Below, piece after piece: positions 11,117 to 22,640 of a stretch of DNA of 64,000 bases; the stretch's first letter is position 1, and each line of letters begins with the position of its first letter. Source of the DNA: Eretmocerus hayati (lineage: Eukaryota > Arthropoda > Insecta > Hymenoptera > Aphelinidae). The stretch is from assembly GCA_029851415.1 (NCBI GenBank), contig CM056741.1:160877685-160941684 (forward strand), in the 5' to 3' direction. The notes under the pieces are model-generated. The model saw nothing but the letters and a program-made list of their open reading frames with translations. It searched no databases and had not been told where the DNA came from. Position numbers and translations under genes: made by a program.

Positions 11117-11717
11117 TTACTTCATTTTTACCTTCATCCTCGTCAATGACGCATTCTTTTCAACAGCGATTCCCAAATTCCTCACGTAGAGATTATCTCC
11201 GATGTGTACAGACTTTTTAAAAGGCCGATGTTGATATTCCAGGGTCTTATCAAAAGGAAATACATAAATTCTCTGCTCATTTTGCTCTATTTCAAAGCTA
11301 CCATTCAAAAAGTCCTGAAACCTCATTAGGCCGGTAGATAGTTGGTTTGAATGCTAAGAAGAGCTTGATGGTGAAGGTCATAATACTCCTGATACGCTTA
11401 CAAGGTAGTAAGAATTTCGTAGTCCCGAGATTTGACGGGAGTTTTGGAACTAATTTTTGATACAGAAGAACGTACATTCCCTCTTTCGATTTCATGAAAA
11501 TTCGCAATTGTTGAACATGCTTAATTTTCCCAGTACTCAAGTCGGGTACCAATTTTCATGATTTTGCAAAGCGGATAAATTTTCATCGCATCCACCTATG
11601 GCCCCAAAATTCTTTGTAATCGTTAATAGGATAATGTGACTCTGGATCTGGTGGAAATAAATAGGTCTGGAAGAATCTTATTTGAGTCTGCAGGCTTGGA
11701 ACAAATGCTGAACCAAA
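11117..11717 (-). pseudogene. Broken coding fragment of unknown family
   Basis: Read on the minus strand, 11717 downward encodes FGSAFVPSLQTQIRFFQTYL and about 20 more residues. Two in-frame TGA stops follow (near 11570 and 11555). The same frame then reopens to give a ~83-residue stretch (LRIFMKSKEGMYVLLYQKLV within it) down to about 11300. A plausible acceptor, GAGGTTTCAG|GACTTT, then leads in another frame into NGSFEIEQNEQRIYVFPF and about 45 more residues, ending at 11117 in a basic KMKVKMK-like tail. The composition looks like real protein rather than random ORF, but stops and the missing 5' part suggest a pseudogene or an incompletely resolved multi-exon gene. I do not recognise the family. 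The first ~36 codons are copied in inverted orientation at 11747-11864. Confidence 0.4.
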
Positions 11718-11864
11718 AATGGCCCATAACTCTTTATCAAATTGCATTTTTGGTTCGGCATTTGTTCCAAGCCTGCAGACTCAAATAAAATTCTTCCAGC
11801 CCTATTTATTTCCACCAGATCCAGAGTCACATTATCCTATTAACGATTACAAAAGGATTTCAGG
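11599..11864. repeat. Inverted duplication of a coding segment
   Basis: Arms 11599-11720 and about 11744-11864 are reverse complements with only a handful of mismatches, separated by about 24 bases. Across the 36 best-aligned codons I count three differences: one silent (Ser TCA/TCG) and two replacements (Arg/Lys and Thr/Pro). The duplication looks recent. Confidence 0.75.
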
Positions 11865-11949
11865 GCCGCATGCTTACGGACTTGACGAGGAAGGTCACTT
11901 ATTTGAAAAACCACAAATGAAGGACTTTAATATCCTAAAAAATTGGTAA
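11747..11949 (+). pseudogene. Inverted copy of the coding fragment, with a different 3' end
   Basis: The plus-strand frame encodes the same peptide as the minus-strand fragment (FGSAFVPSLQTQIKFFQPYL then FPPDPESHYPINDYK). It then diverges into GPHAYGLDEEGHLFEKPQMK and seven further residues before the stop at 11949. This extension is charged and protein-like and may be the true downstream exon sequence of the family. There is no start codon of its own inside the homologous part and no clear splice donor, so it is more likely a gene fragment than an active gene. Confidence 0.35.
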
Positions 11950-12408
11950 TATTTAGTCATAACTGGCAATGTTTGATGGTTTGTAACTCGGTGGAAACAT
12001 TAGGAATCGAACTCTTGCAATTCATGCTATAGTCCACTCTAGATTTCAGGAGTTGTTTATTAAAGACACTTCAAGTCACAGATTCATACATATGCGTGAG
12101 GAGTAAGAAATTCTTTCATATCAGAATAATTCAAGAATGTATTTTTCATTACGAGTTCTATCTGTAAAAGTGACGCTGCCTAGGAGGAAATAAAAAATGT
12201 GTTTCAAACTATTTCGAGAGATCTATATAAGCATCCCAATCGAAATCTTTGACCCACATCGCTCGTGATCTTCATTTTATCTGGGATTAAGATTATTATT
12301 CTATTCGACTTACACCAGCTGGGAACTTCTTCTCTCATTAGGTCAACTTATACAGGTGCATGAGCTGCAAATTGTGAATTATAGAAGGTCAATTTTAAAT
12401 TTCTGTAT
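11950..12408. other. Intergenic, nothing recognised
   Basis: AT-rich, no supported feature. Confidence 0.35.
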
Positions 12409-12590
12409 AGACTACATTCGGACGTCTTAGTGACCAGAAATTTTCGCGATTCTATGCGTTGATTTGCAGTTCCGCGATCCTCAGCACTTGGGGCCTGGAT
12501 CGTAGAACCACGAATCAATGAGTAAGATAAGGCGGGATCGCGGAAACTTTTCGTCGCTAGACGTCCTAACCTAGTCTAGACCAAAATCCT
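12409..12590. repeat. Diverged hairpin (MITE-like) repeat
   Basis: Left arm TAGACTACATTCGGACGTC (about 12410) faces GACGTCCTAACCTAGTCTA (ending about 12577). Pairing continues inward through TTTTCGCGAT and GATCGCGGAAA. About 180 bp in all. No target duplication was identified. Confidence 0.5.
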
Positions 12591-13479
12591 GAAATCGACC
12601 TGCAAGTACAAAAATATTCGCCCAACTGATGGACAAGATAATATTTCATATTATTCCGATTTGAGAGATCCACGTTCAACCACACGTGGAGTGATTATGA
12701 TAATCCGTGGCAGTTCATTGAAACTCTACAAGTCCAATCTTTTAAATATACCTAAACTCGCTGATCATGCGCTCAAACACAAAATCTTGTATCCCATCAT
12801 TGGATTTTTGAAATTCCATTTGCACGCAATATCGTTGATAGCAGTTTTCACGTAGTTCTTGTTGACCATCTAACTTGAGTAAAGTCTTGTCAACCCTCAT
12901 GCTCAAAATATTTGGTCTTTATCCCAGCATACCCTCAAATGTTTTATACTCATCAGATACCCTCAGGAATGGAATCCAAGAATGTACACCTATTCACTTT
13001 GGTGACTCTCTTTTAGGTTCCTCCCAGATGCTTTCGAAGAGGAATTTATCTGAGAAATGGAATAAAACGAATAATTCGTTTGGAATCGAATTTTTTTACG
13101 TCCTGAAATCTATAAAGAAAGTATGAACGACAGCATTCACTACAAAGAGGGTTTTCGTTTTCAATTGATCGCTAGCCACTCATTTCCAATAAATCACTTC
13201 GAATTTTTGGATATTCTTGATCATCATCATAGGAATGAATCGTAATCTTGATGAACTCCTCATCTTGATCTTATCGAGCTAAAGAGTGGATTTACAATAA
13301 AAGTTTACAAGCAGAATGGCTAGTGCTTGCGGAGCGTGAAGTGAACAGGGTAACGAATACACAGACTTGTAAATACAGAAGAGGGAGATGTGTGTGATTG
13401 TCTAAGAACTAATACACATAAACGGATTTTCGGGCATTGTGAGAGTCACACGTATCATATGGCTGGAATCAGTCATGCC
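12591..13479. other. Intergenic, nothing recognised
   Basis: Two short ORFs (12661-12855 and 12875-13126, +) have no recognisable content. No RNA or repeat seen. Confidence 0.35.
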
Positions 13480-14977
13480 ATCCCGCGTAAAAATAGATTC
13501 TATTGGCAATATATTGGCGCAATATTGGCCATTGCTCTGGCCAATATATTGGCAATATATTGGAAAATCAATTTCCAATATAGCGCCAATATTGCGGCAA
13601 AGAGCACTATCCAATATTGCGCCAATATATGACTACATAAAAAATAATTTTAAGTGGCACATTGTCATTTCAAGAGCGCTCCTTTCAACATTTTCATGAA
13701 TTTCAATTTGGTACTTGTCATAGCATACGTGAATGCGTGACTGCGTTGATCTCGATTGGTCCTCAGAATCTCGCCGAGCAACACGGACATCTCTGCGCCT
13801 GCAAAACACAATGCAACCACAAAGCATCAATTTTCTCAAATTTTGGATCATGCTCGGGATCATGCATGATGCAAATAACGCGGGTGGCAAGGCTGAGAAA
13901 AGCACGAGGAACTCGTTAATCGATTCGTGACATTACGGTGGCCCGGATTCTCAAAAATATAAAACGAAATTGATCAGAGTATGTTTTACAAAACACAAGA
14001 GGTTATACGGATCTGATTATGTTCATGAATTCCGCGGATGAATTGAAGTTACTTATCTGACTTCTCGATCGCAATAGTTTCTCATTTCCAACCCCCACAT
14101 CAGCGTACGAGTCGATTTTCTATGGTACAGCTACGATCAGTCAGTTTTTATGAATTTTTGAGAGCCCGAGGGATGCAGCAAAACTTCTCGGCGCGAGGTC
14201 GAGCAGACTAACTATCATGTTTGTTTACACGACGATCAACGTGCTCTAGTCTGCTCGACCTCGCGCCGAGAAATTTTGCTGCATCCCTCGGGCTCTCAAA
14301 AATTCATAAAAACTGACTGATCGTAGCTGTATCATAGCAAATCGACTCGTACGCTGATGTGGGGGTTGGAAATGAGAAACTATTGCGATCGAGAAGTCAG
14401 ATAAGTAACTTCAATTCATCCGCGGAATTCATGAACATAATCAGATCCGTATAACCTCTTGTGTTTTGTAAAACATACTCTGACCAATTTCATTTTATAT
14501 TTTTGAGAATCCGGGCCACCGTAATGTCACTAATCGATTAACGAGTTCCTCGTGCTTTTCTCAGCCTTGCCACCCGCGTTATTTGCATCATGCATGATCC
14601 CGAGCATGATCCAAAATTTGAGAAAATTGATGCTTTGTGGTTGCATTGTGTTTTGCAGGCGCAGAGATGTCCGTGTTGCTCGGCGAGATTCTGAGGACCA
14701 ATCGAGATCAACGCAGTCACGCAGTCACGTATGCTATGACAAGTACCAAATTGAAATTCATGAAAATGTTGAAAGGAGCGCTCTTGAAATGACAATGTGC
14801 CACTTAAAATTATTTTTTATTTAGCCATATATTGGCGCAATATTGGATAGTGCTCTTTGCCGCAATATTGGCGCTATATTGGAAATTGATTTTCCAATAT
14901 ATTGCCAATATATTGGCCAGAGCAATGGCCAATATTGCGCCAATATATAGCCAATAGAATCTATTTTTACGCGGGAT
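13480..14977. mobile_element. 1.5-kb foldback element with CCAAT/ATTGG-rich ends
   Basis: Both ends read ATCCCGCGTAAAAATAGATT (the right end in complement, finishing 14977). The arms are about 730 bp each and nearly identical, shown by the same 85-aa reading at 13662-13919 (+) and 14538-14795 (-). The loop is about 14209-14248. The outer ~130 bp of each arm (13500-13630, 14825-14950) is packed with ATATTGGC/GCCAATAT units, including inner palindromes such as CCAATATATTGG. No transposase is encoded; the mirrored ORFs are arm shadows. No target duplication is clear at the borders. Confidence 0.8.
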
Positions 14978-16347
14978 TTGAAATTATCCTTAGAATATTT
15001 TGCTCGACAGAATCAAGATAAACAGTTCATCAATTTGTTACATTTACCTTCGAGCAAACAAAACTCATCGCAATCATTCGCTTTTTGCGTGGGACTCCAA
15101 ATTATCGAAATTGATTTGTCGATTTTTCGAGCCAGATCCATTTCATCACTGAGACTTAGAACTGGCGGTAATTCTCAAGCTCAGTACAAGGAGAGCCGCC
15201 TTGAGGATACTAGTGAGAAGTATCGAATGTTCGTCACTCCAAATCGTCGCCCCCGACAAAGAAAAGTGCATAACGATCTGAAACTGATTAGGGAAAAGGA
15301 TAGAAAGTGTTTCCCTCTGTCGAGGGTGACAATATGACGTTCCATGACGTATATTGTAAAAAGCATCTTTCAAGAGGGAGATGGAATATGAAAAAAATCC
15401 ACCCAAAATGGGTCATGACTTGATCCCACGACCCCTGTCATATCGGGAGAGTGCCCTATCCTCTGATCTACTCGAAGTGGCGGAAATGATGATACTTGGT
15501 AGGATACGAATATTCGATGATGCAAAGAAAGCTTCGAAAGGACTGTTGTAATGCTGTTGTAGGATGATCATTGATTCAACCTGTCGGTGATAAAATTGAT
15601 TTGGCTCGTATATCCGATGAATTCAAATCAATAATTTCAAATGGCCCATGTTCGATGAGATTTATCTAAAAAATAAATGCATGGAAAGCTTTCAAATTTT
15701 CAGATGAATCATTTCTCATCAGGTGAATTCCTTGGAAATTTACTTCGGGTAGGGCAATCCTTTTACTATTCGGACAATTATTAACTCGTTTCCTTTGCTC
15801 AATTCGAGGATCAGCCCATGAGCAGCATGCTCAATTCATCCAAATCATACTGTCATTTTTTTCACAATTTTCATGGACAATTGCTGCATTCTAGCGCTAC
15901 TTTAGGGTATTGACGATGAAATCATATTCAAACCAAGCTTCCACAGTTAGTTCAGCCATCAGTGGCCATTTCTTTTGCTTCATTCGAGAGATTTACTGTC
16001 GTAGTATTCGGATGGGACGAATGCGCACGCGAGAGAAATGTTTTATCGTCAACTCGTCATCCTTCGAACACTTGTGACCCGGGTACATGGGAACAAACTT
16101 CACCAGGTTACACGACGAGCACAAAGCTTCAAATTTTCGAACGCCTCTTAATTCTAACGAATAATACTGTTGTTACATTATGGGTCTTGTGCCTATCTTT
16201 AATTTTTGCAATACAAAACCAAACTCTCACCAATATCCTTCTTCTTTTTAATAATCATCAGTTTCTTGGGCGTAAAAGCTGCCCATAATAAGTTTCATGA
16301 AAAGTATATCAATGAACTAAACCAATAGTTTTTGAGGGAAGATTCAT
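14978..16347. other. Intergenic, 3' flank of the 784-aa gene
   Basis: No supported gene. ORFs at 14978-15337 and 15962-16288 (+) show no domain, splice context or codon bias I trust. On the minus strand an ATTAAA near 16249 could serve as poly(A) signal for the gene ending at 16348, about 100 bases past its stop. Confidence 0.35.
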
Positions 16348-19300
16348 TCACCTCTTCCTCTTTTTCTTTCGCTTGCGAGCTTTCCACTCGTTTAGATGCG
16401 TATACTTTCTTATCGAGCTTTGCACCAATTCCCATACGCTCCGAGAGTATCCAATTTTGCTGGGACTATCAACCATACCCCACGCACGCCCAAAACTGAT
16501 TGATGACGGGAACGCCCAAGGAAACAAGAATGCAGCAACTCCAACGATTCCGGCGGCAAAGGCCATAAATGGAGCAACGGCTACTCCAAAAATGCCATAA
16601 TTTGCCGGGTTGAAGGCGCTGAAATCGGTAAACGCAGTTGATATGGACTCTAGTAGTGTGATCGGTGACATGGCGTCTATTATCTCGTCCACTTCGTCAT
16701 CTTCTTCTTCAGCTCCGGAACCACCAGATACTGCTCCAGTTTCTCCAGTACCAGCGGCACCACTTCCTCCAGTGGTTCCACCGGTAGCAAGATTCCCCAA
16801 TTGTCCTACGTTAGGAACATTTGGAATGCTTGGTAACCCTAGATTAACAGGTGCTGAGGCTCCATTAGCTTGACCAACAGCTACGTCACCTGCGATCATC
16901 TCTGGACCAGATGACATCATACCCGATGACGATCCAGCACCGTACATCGATGCATCAGAACCGCTAGAGGTCGGGCCAGTTCCCTCTACGTCATTCGTGT
17001 TCTCTTCTCCTTCAGAAAGAGGAGTTCCATCGGAGTTGGTGCTAGTAGATTGATCCGTGTTGGTATAGGAGGAATCTTCATTACCATAGAGTTCTTCATT
17101 TCCAATGCTGATGTGAGTGCCTTGAATTACTTCAAGGGATGAAACTTGTTCTTGACCAGGTGACTCCGATTGAAGCTCATTCTCAGGGCGTTGGTTGGCT
17201 CCATAATTGTTTGGATAGGTACTACTAGATCCGTAGGGATCGGAATATGCTGGGGTCCCAGGACTGCTTAAATACGGGTTCTTCCCGGAGTCAACGCTGG
17301 TGACTGATGGATTCGTTTGCGTTGTGACCGCTGGCTTGAAGATGTTAGTGTTCAGAACGTGAGAGTTTATGACAATGTTGAGATCTGTACAACCAGCTTT
17401 GCTTTCGATTGTGTTGTTGATCTGAGTTATGGAGTTGATCATAATTGTTGGGCAATCTGGATCGTTGCCCAGAATTTGTACTGGAGCATTCTGCTTTGTT
17501 GAACTCTGATTGGCAAAGACTGGATCGTCCATGAACATGATGTGAACATTTTGCGGTGGTCTGGCACTAGCTGGTTTTGTCTTGTTAACTTTCTTCGTTG
17601 TCAATGGTTCTATGACCGTCACATTTGGTTTTCGAGAGCCAGCATTCAAAATGTGGACTACAGTGTTCTGGACAACCTCGGACGAGGTCTGAGGTATTGC
17701 TGAGTTTGGATTGTTCTTCCCCAGATCGTCTAAGAGACTATCAATCTGCATCGACGAGTCAACGTCAACTCGATCTTTCATGGGTGGCACGGTAGTCTCA
17801 AAAATTGGTATTGCTGACCAGTATTCTGGTTCTTTGATCTCTGAGCTATTATTAGACGGTTCACGGCTATAAGGTATATTCGGCCTGGGGTCAGGTACCT
17901 TGTTCCTATCTTGAATATCTTCATCTATGAAGGACGTATACTTTTCGTAATTGAAGAGATCTTGTACATTCTGCATAACCTCATTTGGCCAGTTCTTAAG
18001 ATGAGCATCCGCCATATCTGGTTTGATTTTCGTATAACTTGTATAATTGCGTCGATTAATCGGACCTGGTTTCAACCTCTGCGGAACTATTCTTACCAAA
18101 GTTCGCGATTCTATCTCGCGCTGGTCATGTGGAGATACTCTTGCGGTAATAATGTCTGCCTCTAGAGGCGTAGGTATAGGAATAGCATGGAAAGTCGGCT
18201 TCCGGATCGGTAAGTAATTTTGGTTATCTGGGAAAATCGATTGATCGAGTCTACTTCTCCTGGGAATGGATATAGGTATAGGCAAAGGGCTTGAAGTTTT
18301 TGGAGCTGAGGTCACAGGAATTGTCAATGGAATATTTCTATTACGTGAATTACGACTTTTCTGAACTCGCGCATTATTTTTACGGGGAGATAAGGCACCG
18401 AGAGGAAGATAATTTTTATTAGAATTTTCAAAGCTTAAGTCTGGAAATATTGAATGTCTTTGCCTAAGAGATCTACCAACGTTATATCTAGCTACCCTAT
18501 TAATACTGATATCATGTCTGCGATCGTTGTTCGAAGCTCTCAGCCTCGACATTGCCATCATATACCTGCTATCAGAGTTGTCGAGTATTGCTGCCACGGC
18601 TTCGTGCCTGCTGCCATCCAACGGATCTGTAATACCATAAAAGAGGTGGTTAGATTATTCAATTCCATAACGGGATTTCGTTCGGTCAAGTCATGATTGG
18701 GCGTGTGTGTTTGGAACGTCAGAAACAGAATTTGCGCATAGTCCGAGTAGTGAAATGGTATTGATGAATATTCTCACTGTGTCCATCTTGACATTATCCT
18801 ACAGGATTCTAACAGAACTAATGAAGTAATCGAAATTTTGAAGAAAGTGAAGCTTGTGGGCAAATTGATCGCATTCTGTTCTCCATTTTCTCATGGAACA
18901 AAGTCCCACTGTCTTTTGCTTTCATTAATTCGGAGCCAGAATATGATGATAAAACTTTTTTCATGTGTCAGACCAGTGAAGAAATCTATTGGAACATTAA
19001 TCGTCCTACATTATACAATATTATTCAGAGCGTTGGTGGATATGAGAGTTTATTAGATGTGACCTTGATAAATTGGTAACCGACGAGCATATTCCGAAAT
19101 GAAAATTTAACTACAATAATCGATAAGGTAATGATGTCTAATGAAGTCGATAGACAAGACGTGTCAGTCAATGACAGTTTTGAAATACGCTCCTTATTGA
19201 TCACTTTTTTTAAAAGGGATTTCATCACTCAAAGCTATTAGAAGTAAGTTCCTGCTCTTAGAACAATCGCGTGACTCTGGAAGAGACGTATCTCTTCCAA

Positions 19301-19682
19301 GGTTTGAAATGGTGGTTAAAGTCTGGTCGTTGGAGATGTACCTTCTAGAAAATTCTCATCATACATCACGTGAAGGTCCATTAAAACTAGAGGAACATTA
19401 TTTCTCTCAAAAATGTGCAATTCGTGATATTTAGGAAAATCTTCGAAAAAATATTCGACTACATTCGAAAGGTGCAAGATATTCATGATAATCCCATGAG
19501 TTTATTCAATTAGTTTGGGAAATTAATAGTTATCAAACGAATCAAACGGAATGGAACAGTTCGAAAAGCTAGTGGAATGAAAATTATAGAATTTTTGAAT
19601 ATTTACCTGGATCCTTGGGCCTTCCATCTCCTTTGCTCGCTAATGTGAGCAAGAGGGTCACTGTCACTACTTTGAGGCGCAT
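16348..19682 (-). CDS. Secreted or membrane protein of unknown family, 784 aa, join(19682..19607, 18626..16348)
   Basis: The first coding exon (19682-19607) starts AAAAATGCGC and encodes the signal peptide MRLKVVTVTLLLTLASKG plus GDGRPKDP. Its donor is CCAG|GTAAAT at 19606. The second exon starts at 18626 after TATTACAG and stays in frame (the codon is split G|AT). The protein has a basic N-terminal third. A disordered middle rich in Pro, Ser, Asn and Thr contains a more ordered part with two Cys (NDPDCPTIMINSITQINNTI, ending ESKAGCTD). A Gly/Ser/Ala-rich stretch and an acidic patch (AEEEDDEVDEIID) follow. Then comes a ~30-residue hydrophobic segment (about 702-731) and a C-terminal domain ending KARKRKKKRKR. 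I recognise no known family. With a cleaved signal peptide and one hydrophobic stretch, a type I membrane or extracellular-matrix role is possible (inference). Upstream, TTGTTGCAG|TGTAAAAATG at 19690 is an acceptor inside the 5' UTR, so a further 5' exon exists. Minus-strand reading is clean over 2.3 kb; plus-strand ORFs here are shadows. Confidence 0.85.
19607..19682 (-). other. First coding exon of the 784-aa gene (signal peptide)
   Basis: 76 coding bases: 25 codons plus one base. The exon itself runs 19689-19607, bounded by acceptor TTGTTGCAG (ends 19690) and donor GTAAAT (from 19606). The intron to the next exon is 19606-18627 (980 bp). No ATG lies before the chosen one in the exon. Confidence 0.8.
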
Positions 19683-19689
19683 TTTTACA

Positions 19690-22640
19690 CTGCAACAAAA
19701 ATAATTTTATAGGCTTTAGTTTCATATTTCAAATTTTCGAAAATAATCACAAGTATTGGTGGCAAAATTATTTGCCGTACTTCATTTTGCATTCATGTAA
19801 AAATCTCTGAAAGAATCACATAATTTTATGGTTGACGGTTCTAAAACCAATGCAAATTTTCCCTCTACTTTTCATAATCCAGTTTACAGTCCTTAATATT
19901 TTCGAACTACTATTTTCTGATAACACCGCGTATCTATCAAACTGGATGACATGATGACCTCAGAATGAAGAACAAGCCTCTAAGCAATGCAAAAGTTTCA
20001 AGGCAACCTAAATGTGGTACGAATACTTGAAACGAATTTCAATGTTCAGTTGACAGTACGGAATTCGAAAAATATGTATTTTTACATGAAAATTAGTCAT
20101 GTCTAAAGGACATTCCCTGACAATCAGAGGCCAGAAACATTATCATAAATGCTCAAAACGATTCCTAGTCATCTTTTACCCCATTTCAGAATCTCTAATG
20201 TTTACGTTGGAGGCAAAGTGTCAAGGGCACAATAAGAAATCAAAAGCATTAAGTGAATGCACTCCCACAACATCAGGCTTGAAACTCGACCTTCGAATCA
20301 ATCATTTTGAAAGTCAAAGTGAGCCAAAGTGCAATAGCGGTCAATTGTGACGATGGCGAAACTGGCGATCCAAGCAACATTTTTTTGGACGTCAATCAGT
20401 TTGAATCAAGGATCGCTTGATAATACTACACAAGTCTTTCATACGCACTCTACAGTAATATTTATTCACGGCACGCGTTAACCATCACACATTCTTAAAG
20501 ATGATGGTCTTCTCTTAGGACGTTCCCTAACGGATCGTAGCTCAACGTATAGTGTTAAACCTGATGCGAAAGCTAATAGTACCATCTTTGATGGCCGATG
20601 GATGAGCTGAGATGTCTGATGTATAATATAATGATTGTTAATGTGATTCATCGCAAGTAGACAATTTTGTGACGTCCTGACGCCTTTGTGTGCCCAAGTG
20701 TAGGTGGACGTAGCGTGATACGAGCGTGATTATTTTGTTTTCGTTTTACGCGTGATGATTTTGATATTAGGTATATTGTGAGCTGCCTCTTTGACGAATA
20801 GCTGTAAATTTTTGGCTTCTTGAGAGATAACTGTATCTTTTGTATCTTCAAAATTACTTACGACTTACGACGCACCCGTAGAATATTTTTGGGGATATTT
20901 TAGGTTAGATTTGATCCTTTCGCTAAATGACTGGAGTCTAGTGGGAAAATTCACGAGTCATGACATATCAGAATGATCGAATACATTCGTGTTCGATGCA
21001 ACCAAGCAAAGGCAATAATCAAATGAAATTTAATTAAAGTGAAACTCTCAGTCGGCATAAATACATGTTTTCGAGATATGGTTTCAGTTGAGTGGCATTG
21101 AGAAATATAATTCTCTTTCCACTGTTCTGAACTATCATCGAGAATCCAAAGCTTTCGATTTCAATCACAAGTGAAATGGTTTCCGAGGTCAAGTACCGAA
21201 AGGTAATACATATTCACTGGAAGTCACCGAACATGAGCTAACAGATTCCAAGCTATGGTTAAGTAGAAACAGTCGAGCATGTTCAGACCGATATCAGAGT
21301 CTCCTTACAGCGATGTGCTGAGAGTGAATGTTGTCAAGGATGCTTATGTTTTGAGAATTTTTTCTGTGATCAAAATATTTCATTTTGGGTGAATGTCTAA
21401 TATGATGGATAATATTACTTTGAGGTGTTTCCCAATAATTGGCGAATATTCTTTTGGGCACAACAGAAGAATTTGAAAAAATGCTCACAAGCCTCGATTG
21501 ATGCAAAAAATGGATCAAATGATAGGCCAAGGCTAGTTACTTGGTCGCATGAGGGGGAAAAAATTTAGAACAAAAAATTTCAAAAATTCTAATTCTACCA
21601 TTTTTTGCCTCATGTTCATCAGACTAACATAGTCTGGATATCAGAAATACATTTCTAACCGTCTAGAGCTCACGGAAGTGAATGGATCACAACTACACAA
21701 ATTATAGCATCCGTCTATTATGATTTTATTGATTTGTCTAATTATAGACGATCATGAGGACTACCTATTAAAGTTGTCCAATTGAAAGTTCATCTAAATC
21801 AAGATACGATATGCCGCAACTCTTTATTCCGGTTAGAAATAATTTGGATGAACCTGACTAATGAGATCAAAATATTGAAAAATCGCATAATACGACAACC
21901 CCTTAGTATTGACCAAATTTTAACACCATTGTTATAGGATTGAGACCAGGCACTTTCAATCAAATTACACTCCAAGTTACAGGCAAAAATTCAGAAAATG
22001 GTGGCCCAGGATGCTGATCACCTGAAAAAAATACCCGCAGGCCAATCTTCCAAGTGCTCATACACAATGACAAATATCTTAATCACACTCACGCCTTTTT
22101 TTTACCGTTGAATTTTTCGTGCTCACGATTTGCCCATACTGTACATTGCATATTATAACCATACATTTTGCTCTTGTCGTCAGACTCAAGCTGATAACGG
22201 TACACTCCATTATTAATATTCCCCATCGTTTGCCGATTCATGCGTCATACCTATATGCTACATACGACACAAAATCGAGATCTTATTTTGACTGCCATAA
22301 CACAATCGCCTGAATGCAAACATACTCAAGCCATGCCTCGGATTGACCGATCCGATTTGTGAATTAAAAAAAATTGGCACCATTGACTACCGTGCATCAC
22401 GATATAATAACGAAAAAAGTTCTTTAGAAGTGATTGCTCATCGGGTTCGTGAATCTGAGATCTGGGTTATGTGCATCTCAGGAGACCCGTTCAATATAGG
22501 TATTATGAATAACTGTTTGCCAAACTATACCGGGCACGAGCCTCACCCACTACCTCTGTAAATTTATAGGCCTGACTCTCGTGTATTAAGGCGTGTGAAT
22601 GGAACCGACGAACGGATGACTCCTATCTATCTATGTATGT
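19690..22640 (-). other. Probable intron sequence, nothing else recognised
   Basis: If the 5' exon at 35908-36105 belongs to the 784-aa gene, this is the 3' part of its ~16.2-kb first intron. It is AT-rich, with several short ORFs (20099-20350, 22119-22313, 22343-22561) that lack any recognisable content. Confidence 0.35.

Noticed and set aside
13662..14795. Two identical 85-aa ORFs on opposite strands
   Set aside because: They are mirror images produced by the arms of the foldback at 13480-14977.
15962..16288. 108-aa plus-strand ORF with a hydrophobic part
   Set aside because: No domain, no splice or promoter context. Length is within chance for this sequence, and it lies in the likely 3' flank of the minus-strand gene.
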